Of a stretch of 64,000 nucleotides of DNA, positions 59,237 to 64,000 are shown one piece after another. The notes under the pieces were generated by a model that was not told where the DNA came from, searched no databases, and worked only from the letters and a program-made list of their open reading frames with translations. The position numbers were made by a program, and so were the translations under genes. Within the stretch, counting starts at the first letter, position 1, and every line of letters starts with the position of its first letter. Source of the DNA: Streptomyces geranii (GTDB lineage Bacteria > Actinomycetota > Actinomycetes > Streptomycetales > Streptomycetaceae); contig NZ_PJME01000008.1 of assembly GCF_002954775.1 (NCBI RefSeq), forward strand, positions 124,001-188,000, in the 5' to 3' direction.

Positions 59237-61018
59237 GTGAGCAGTCAGGTGAGCAGTCAGAGGAAGTCGCACAGGTTGCAGCGGAAGGCGAAGCGGCAGA
59301 ACAAGCCGCGGACCCTGCGGACGCGGCTTGTGGTCTCGGCGGTCTCGCTGATCGCCGTCGTGTGTGCCGTGATGGGCACGGTGACGACCATCGCGCTCGA
59401 ACAGCACCTCGACAAGCAGCTGAACAACCAGGTCAGCGAGGCCGCGAGGCGCGTGGGTGGTGGCGGACCCCCGAACGGGCCCGGTCAGGGCGGTGGCAAC
59501 GGCACCCCGCCCGGCGGGTCGCCAGGGGCCGACAACAGCTCGTCCTCCTCGGATTCCTCGTCCTCCTCGGATTCCTCGTCCTCCACCGGATCTTCCACCG
59601 GATCCTCCGACGGATCCTCCACCGGCAACAGCACCACCTCCGCCTCCGGCGCGGGTACGCAGACCCCCACGGAACGGCTCACGGACTTCATGAAGAAGGG
59701 CGGGACGCAGGAGGACACCGTCGCCGCCAGCGTCGACGAGAACGGCGGCGTCACCCAGGCGTACATCGCCAAGATGCAGTCGACCACGAGTGACACCGGC
59801 CTGACGGAAATGGACTCCGTCGCGCTCGACGAGACGCAGCGGGCCGAACTGGCCGCCGTCGCCCGGGACGACAGCCTGCACACCGTCACCCTCACCGGGC
59901 TCGGCGAGTACCGCGTCACGTACGTCACCAGCAAGATCGGCACCGGCAGCTACTACGTCGCCCTCCCCACCGACTCCGTCACCACCACCATCAACACCCT
60001 GATCCTCGTGGAGGTCAGCGTCACCGCCGCCGGCCTCGTCGCCGCCGGGATCGCGGGCTCCGTACTCGTCGGTGTGGCCCTGCGCCCCCTGCGCAAGGTC
60101 GCCTCCACCGCCACCCGGGTCTCCGAACTCCCCCTGCACACCGGCGAGGTGACCCTCAACGAGCGGGTCGCCGAGTCCGAGACCGACCCGCACACCGAGG
60201 TCGGCCAGGTCGGTGCCGCGCTCAACCGGATGCTCGACCATGTGCACGGCGCCCTGCACTCGCGCCAGCAGAGCGAGATGCGGGTACGCCAGTTCGTCGC
60301 GGACGCCAGTCATGAGCTGCGTACGCCGCTGGCGTCGATCCGCGGGTACGCCGAGCTGACCAGACGCGGACGTGAGGAGACCGGGCCCGACACCCGGCAC
60401 GCTCTCGGGCGGATCGAGTCCGAGGCCGGCCGGATGACCCTCCTCGTCGAGGACCTGCTTCTCCTCGCCCGCCTGGACGCGGGGCGCCCGCTCCAGTTCG
60501 ACCAGACCGACCTCGTACCCCTCGTCGTGGACACGATCAGCGACGCGCGCGCCGCGGGCCGGGAGCACAACTGGCGGCTCGACCTGCCCGACGAGCCCGC
60601 GCTCGTGTCGGCGGACGCGGCCCGGCTCCAGCAGGTCCTCGTCAACCTGCTGGCCAACGCGCGTACGCACACCCCGCCCGGGACGACCGTCACCGCGCGT
60701 GTGCAGCGGCGCGGGCCGTGGCTGTGTGTGGACGTGCAGGACGACGGACAGGGCATCCCCGCCGATCTGCTGCCGCATGTGTTCGAACGGTTCGCGCGCG
60801 GCGACACCGCGCGCTCCCGCACCACCGGTTCCACCGGTCTCGGGCTCGCCATCGTGCAGGCCGTCGCGACCGCGCACGGCGGTGCCGTGACCGTGGACAG
60901 TGTGCCCGGACGCACCATCTTTACGGTCCATTTGCCTGCCCTTGCCCCCGAAACAAACTGGCAATCGGACTCACAGGCACAGCACAGTGCCAGCACATGG
61001 GTGGAACAGGGCGCCTGA
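59237..61018 (+). CDS. Sensor histidine kinase, TrcS/TcrY-like
   Basis: 593 residues, GTG at 59237 with a GGAGGG site. A basic cytoplasmic N-terminus, transmembrane helix 1 (about 33-55), an extracytoplasmic domain that begins with a Ser/Gly/Thr-rich stretch (SSSSDSSSSSDSSSSTGSS), transmembrane helix 2 (about 250-280), a HAMP domain, then the kinase core with His359 in ASHELRTPLASIRGYAELTR, N-box LVNLLANARTHTPPG and G-boxes DVQDDGQGIP and TGSTGLGLAIVQA. It pairs with the response regulator upstream. The glycosyltransferase genes that follow closely may be targets or just operon partners. Confidence 0.92.
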   Translation: MSSQVSSQRKSHRLQRKAKRQNKPRTLRTRLVVSAVSLIAVVCAVMGTVTTIALEQHLDKQLNNQVSEAARRVGGGGPPNGPGQGGGNGTPPGGSPGADNSSSSSDSSSSSDSSSSTGSSTGSSDGSSTGNSTTSASGAGTQTPTERLTDFMKKGGTQEDTVAASVDENGGVTQAYIAKMQSTTSDTGLTEMDSVALDETQRAELAAVARDDSLHTVTLTGLGEYRVTYVTSKIGTGSYYVALPTDSVTTTINTLILVEVSVTAAGLVAAGIAGSVLVGVALRPLRKVASTATRVSELPLHTGEVTLNERVAESETDPHTEVGQVGAALNRMLDHVHGALHSRQQSEMRVRQFVADASHELRTPLASIRGYAELTRRGREETGPDTRHALGRIESEAGRMTLLVEDLLLLARLDAGRPLQFDQTDLVPLVVDTISDARAAGREHNWRLDLPDEPALVSADAARLQQVLVNLLANARTHTPPGTTVTARVQRRGPWLCVDVQDDGQGIPADLLPHVFERFARGDTARSRTTGSTGLGLAIVQAVATAHGGAVTVDSVPGRTIFTVHLPALAPETNWQSDSQAQHSASTWVEQGA

Positions 61019-61032
61019 CCAAAGTCGGTGTC

Positions 61033-62520
61033 ATGCGAACCGACTCTTCTCCCGGCACCCTGCCGGCGCGGGAGCACCTCCCGGCCGCGGCAGCCGGTAC
61101 GCCTGTCCTGGACGTAGTGATCCCCGTCTACAACGAGGAGAAGGACCTCCAGCCATGTGTGCTCAGACTGCACGAGCACCTCAAGCGCACGTTCCCGTAC
61201 GCGTTCCGCATCACGGTCGCGGACAACGCCTCCACGGACACCACCCCGATGGTGGCGGCGCGGCTGGCGGCGGAGATACCGGAGGTCAGGTCCTTCCGGC
61301 TGGAGCAGAAGGGGCGCGGCCGAGCACTGCGGACCGTGTGGTCCGCGTCCGACGCGCCGATTCTCGCCTACATGGACGTCGACCTGTCCACCGACCTCAA
61401 CGCCCTGCTGCCGCTGGTGGCACCGCTGATCTCCGGTCACTCGGACCTCGCGATCGGCTCCCGGCTCGCCCGCTCCTCGCGCGTCGTGCGCGGTGCCAAG
61501 CGGGAGTTCATCAGCCGGACGTACAACCTGATCCTGCGCGGCTCGCTCCAGGCCCGCTTCTCCGACGCGCAGTGCGGATTCAAGGCGATCCGACGTGATG
61601 TCGCCCAGATCCTGCTGCCGCTCATCGAGGACACCGGCTGGTTCTTCGACACCGAGATGTTGGTGCTCGCCGAGCGTGCCGGACTGCGCATCCACGAGGT
61701 GCCGGTCGACTGGGTCGACGACCCGGACTCGACCGTCCACATCGTCAAGACGGCTACCGACGACCTGAAGGGGGTGTTGCGCGTGGGCAAGGCCCTTGCC
61801 TCCGGTTCGCTGCCGCTGGACCGGCTCACCCGGCCCTTCGGCGACGATCCGCGCGACCGTGACATCAAGGACGTACCGAAGGGGCTGGCCCGCCAGCTCG
61901 TCGGTTTCTGTGTGGTCGGCGGCATGTCGACCCTCTTCTACCTTCTCCTCTACAGCGCCTTCCGGGGCTTCGCCGGCTCGCAGATCGCCAACGCGCTCGC
62001 GCTGCTGGTCTCCGCCGTCGCGAACACCGCGGCCAACCGGCGCCTGACCTTCGGGGTGACCGGCCGGGGCGGTGCGGTGCGCCACCAGGCGCAGGGCCTG
62101 GTCGTCTTCGGCATCGGACTCGCCCTGACCAGCGGCTCGCTCGCCGCCCTCAACGCGGCGACCAGCGACCCCGGTCACTCCACGGAACTGGCGGTGCTCA
62201 TCGCCGCCAACCTCGCGGCAACGGTGCTGCGGTTCCTGCTCTTCAGGGCCTGGGTCTTCCCGGACCAGCGCGACGAGCCGACGGCCTCGACGGTCGTGGC
62301 CTCGCACACGCCGAGTTCGCCGACCTATCAGGCCTACCAGGCCCACAACTCGGGCCAGTACACCTCGACTTCGTACAACAACTCGCAGTACGCCAACTCC
62401 CCTTACCCCAATGACCAGTTCCGCGCCGGTGAAGTCGCGGACCGTACCTGGGGGGACCCGACCATGCGGCTCCAGCCGGTGCGCCCGCACGACAGCCAGG
62501 ATCCGAGGAACCCGCGATGA
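61033..62520 (+). CDS. GT2 glycosyltransferase fused to a GtrA-like membrane domain
   Basis: 495 residues, ATG at 61033, only 14 bases after the kinase stop. Residues 25-260 are a polyprenyl-phosphate-mannose-synthase-like GT2: VVIPVYNEEKDLQPCVLRLH, ADNASTDTT, AYMDVDLSTDL (DxD) and CGFKAIRRDV. Residues 285-415 form a four-helix GtrA domain (QLVGFCVVGGMSTLFYLLLY onward). The C-terminal 80 residues are a disordered Ser/Tyr/Asn/Gln tail. It probably makes a lipid-linked sugar and flips it across the membrane for the next protein, a GT39-type transferase. Confidence 0.9.
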   Translation: MRTDSSPGTLPAREHLPAAAAGTPVLDVVIPVYNEEKDLQPCVLRLHEHLKRTFPYAFRITVADNASTDTTPMVAARLAAEIPEVRSFRLEQKGRGRALRTVWSASDAPILAYMDVDLSTDLNALLPLVAPLISGHSDLAIGSRLARSSRVVRGAKREFISRTYNLILRGSLQARFSDAQCGFKAIRRDVAQILLPLIEDTGWFFDTEMLVLAERAGLRIHEVPVDWVDDPDSTVHIVKTATDDLKGVLRVGKALASGSLPLDRLTRPFGDDPRDRDIKDVPKGLARQLVGFCVVGGMSTLFYLLLYSAFRGFAGSQIANALALLVSAVANTAANRRLTFGVTGRGGAVRHQAQGLVVFGIGLALTSGSLAALNAATSDPGHSTELAVLIAANLAATVLRFLLFRAWVFPDQRDEPTASTVVASHTPSSPTYQAYQAHNSGQYTSTSYNNSQYANSPYPNDQFRAGEVADRTWGDPTMRLQPVRPHDSQDPRNPR

Positions 62521-64000
62521 CAACCACGCACTTCGACCAGACGACCTATCCCCCGCCGGACCCAACTCCGGTACAGCAGCAGGAAGTCGGCGACACGGCC
62601 GTACCGGCTCCCTCCTCCGGTGAGCCCAAGCAGCCCTTCGTGCACAGACTGTGGCGCGGGCGGCCCGAGGACCACCGGTGGATACGGCCCGCCTTCCTCG
62701 CCACGCTGCTGGTGATCGGCGCGCTGTACACCTGGAACCTGACGGCCTCCGGGTACGCCAACTCCTTCTACTCGGCGGCGGTTCAGGCCGGCAGCCAGTC
62801 CTGGAAGGCCTTCTTCTTCGGCTCGCTCGACTCGGCGAACGCCATCACCGTCGACAAGCCCCCGGCCTCCCTCTGGCCGATGTCGTTGTCGGTCCGCGTC
62901 TTCGGCCTCAACTCCTTCGCGATCCTGTTCCCGCAGGTCCTGATGGCCGTCGCCACGGCGGGTGTGCTGTACGCGTCCGTGCGGCGCCGCTTCAACGCGA
63001 CCGCGGGCTTCCTCACGATGGCGGTTTTCGCGCTGACACCCGTCGCCGCGCTGATGTTCCGCTTCAACAACCCGGACGCGCTCCTCGCGCTCCTCATGGC
63101 CGCCGCGGTCTACGCGACCCAGCGCGCCATGGAGAAGGCCGAGACGAAGTGGCTGCTCTGGGCGGGTACGGCGATCGGTTTCGCCTTCCTCGTCAAGACG
63201 CTCCAGGCCTTCCTGATCCTGCCGGTGCTCGCCCTGGTCTACGTGATCTTCGCGCCGACCAGCGTGCGCAGGCGGATCGGCCAGGTGCTGGCCGCCGGGC
63301 TCGCGATGGTCGTAGCGGGCGGCTGGTGGGTCGCGATCGTCGAGCTGTGGCCGGCCTCCTCGCGCCCCTACATCGGCGGCTCGCAGAACAACTCCTTCCT
63401 TGAACTGACCTTCGGCTACAACGGACTCGGCCGTATCAACGGCGAGGAGACCGGCAGCGTCGGCGGTGGTGGCGGTGGCGGCAGCAGCGGCCAGTGGGGC
63501 GAGACCGGCTGGGACCGGATGTTCAGCTCCAGCATCGGCGGCCAGATCTCCTGGCTGATCCCGGCCGCGCTGATCCTGCTCGTCGCGGGCATCTGGGCCG
63601 GCCGCAAGGCCACCCGCACGGACGGCGTCCGCGCCCTGCTCCTCCTCTGGGGTGGCTCGCTGCTGATCACCATGGTGGTCTTCAGCTACATGCAGGGCAT
63701 CTTCCACGAGTACTACACCGTCGCCCTCGCCCCCTACATCGCCCCGCTGATCGGTATCGGCGCGGCCCTGCTGTGGCGCGAACGGGACAAGATGTGGGCG
63801 TCGTTGACGCTCGCGGGCGCCATGACGGCGACCTCGGTGTGGGGTTACGTCCTCCTCAACCGTTCCTCCGACTACCTGCCCTGGCTGAAGTGGCTGGTGC
63901 TGGTCGGCGGCCTCGTCGCCGCGCTGGGCCTGATCTTCGTCAACAAGCTCGGACGCCAACTGGCGCTCGCGGTAGTCGGGTTGAGCTTCGTCACGGCACT
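62517..64000 (+). CDS. GT39/ArnT-like membrane glycosyltransferase (partial, runs off the window)
   Basis: At least 494 residues; its ATG overlaps the upstream stop (ATGA). After a Pro-rich cytoplasmic tail come many hydrophobic helices with the PMT/ArnT loop motif ANAITVDKPPASLWPMSLSV (Asp and Lys-Pro-Pro), and RFNNPDALLALLMAAAVYAT. A Gly/Ser-rich extracellular loop (SVGGGGGGGSSGQ) lies near residue 320. Such enzymes transfer sugars from polyprenyl phosphate to exported acceptors, fitting the GT2-GtrA partner upstream. The C-terminus is missing. Confidence 0.9.
   Translation, partial: MTTTHFDQTTYPPPDPTPVQQQEVGDTAVPAPSSGEPKQPFVHRLWRGRPEDHRWIRPAFLATLLVIGALYTWNLTASGYANSFYSAAVQAGSQSWKAFFFGSLDSANAITVDKPPASLWPMSLSVRVFGLNSFAILFPQVLMAVATAGVLYASVRRRFNATAGFLTMAVFALTPVAALMFRFNNPDALLALLMAAAVYATQRAMEKAETKWLLWAGTAIGFAFLVKTLQAFLILPVLALVYVIFAPTSVRRRIGQVLAAGLAMVVAGGWWVAIVELWPASSRPYIGGSQNNSFLELTFGYNGLGRINGEETGSVGGGGGGGSSGQWGETGWDRMFSSSIGGQISWLIPAALILLVAGIWAGRKATRTDGVRALLLLWGGSLLITMVVFSYMQGIFHEYYTVALAPYIAPLIGIGAALLWRERDKMWASLTLAGAMTATSVWGYVLLNRSSDYLPWLKWLVLVGGLVAALGLIFVNKLGRQLALAVVGLSFVTA

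Overview
The window is actinobacterial chromosome and almost certainly Streptomyces. Coding DNA is very G+C rich, GTG and TTG starts with GGAGG-type ribosome sites are common, and there is a subtilisin-inhibitor (SSI) gene, paired RsbW-like ATPases with a SpoIIE-type phosphatase, bifunctional primase/polymerase-domain proteins, an HGxxPAAW-type membrane protein and two perfect parS palindromes. In Streptomyces parS sites cluster around oriC, so the region is probably origin-proximal. All names rest on motifs read by eye, not on database searches.

Bases 1-11.9 kb are ordinary core: an anti-sigma ATPase end, a secreted intradiol-dioxygenase-like protein, a CitG-like protein, aminopeptidase P, a GAF/PP2C phosphatase, primase-like and secreted proteins, a SEC-C protein, a second RsbW-like ATPase, a GDPD esterase, an HtrA protease and tRNA-Ser(TGA). 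Between two look-alike terminators (11.9-13.95 kb) sits a three-gene operon of unknown function with an A+T-rich promoter region. Then come a primase-like gene, an Asn-rich secreted protein, a ChsH2-ChsH1-Ltp2 (steroid side-chain type) operon, a SigE-family sigma factor, an acyl-CoA synthetase, the parS pair, a 1540-residue PAS/degenerate-kinase/receiver protein, an SSI inhibitor, tRNA-Ser(GCT) and tRNA-Arg(ACG).

Bases 27040-43818 are an integrated AICE (pSAM2-type actinomycete integrative and conjugative element) in tRNA-Arg(ACG), bounded by perfect 84-bp direct repeats that contain the tRNA 3' half and its terminator. From left to right it holds a PASTA lipoprotein, then the leftward genes int, xis and repSA, a DUF2637-like spread protein, the FtsK-like translocase traSA with two coupled small genes, a GntR (KorSA-like) regulator with an 11-bp-arm operator, a structured G+C-rich origin-like segment, a degenerate Ser/Thr kinase with a small GRDP-like partner, an XRE/TPR regulator, a Nudix hydrolase and, next to attR, a low-G+C gene for a 1258-residue nuclease-NACHT NTPase. 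That last protein has the build of an antiphage STAND/Avs-type defence protein and is the most exciting gene here.

Right of the element (43.9-64 kb) the chromosome resumes: ferritin-like and DinB proteins, a secreted collagen-like Gly-X-Gln protein, a glycosyltransferase-methyltransferase fusion, a 12-bp tandem repeat, a six-FnIII double pectinesterase, a methyltransferase, a CocE-type hydrolase facing a MarR regulator, HGxxPAAW and DUF2797 proteins, an amidohydrolase, and a response regulator/sensor kinase pair followed by a GT2-GtrA glycosyltransferase and a GT39-like mannosyltransferase-type protein cut by the window end.
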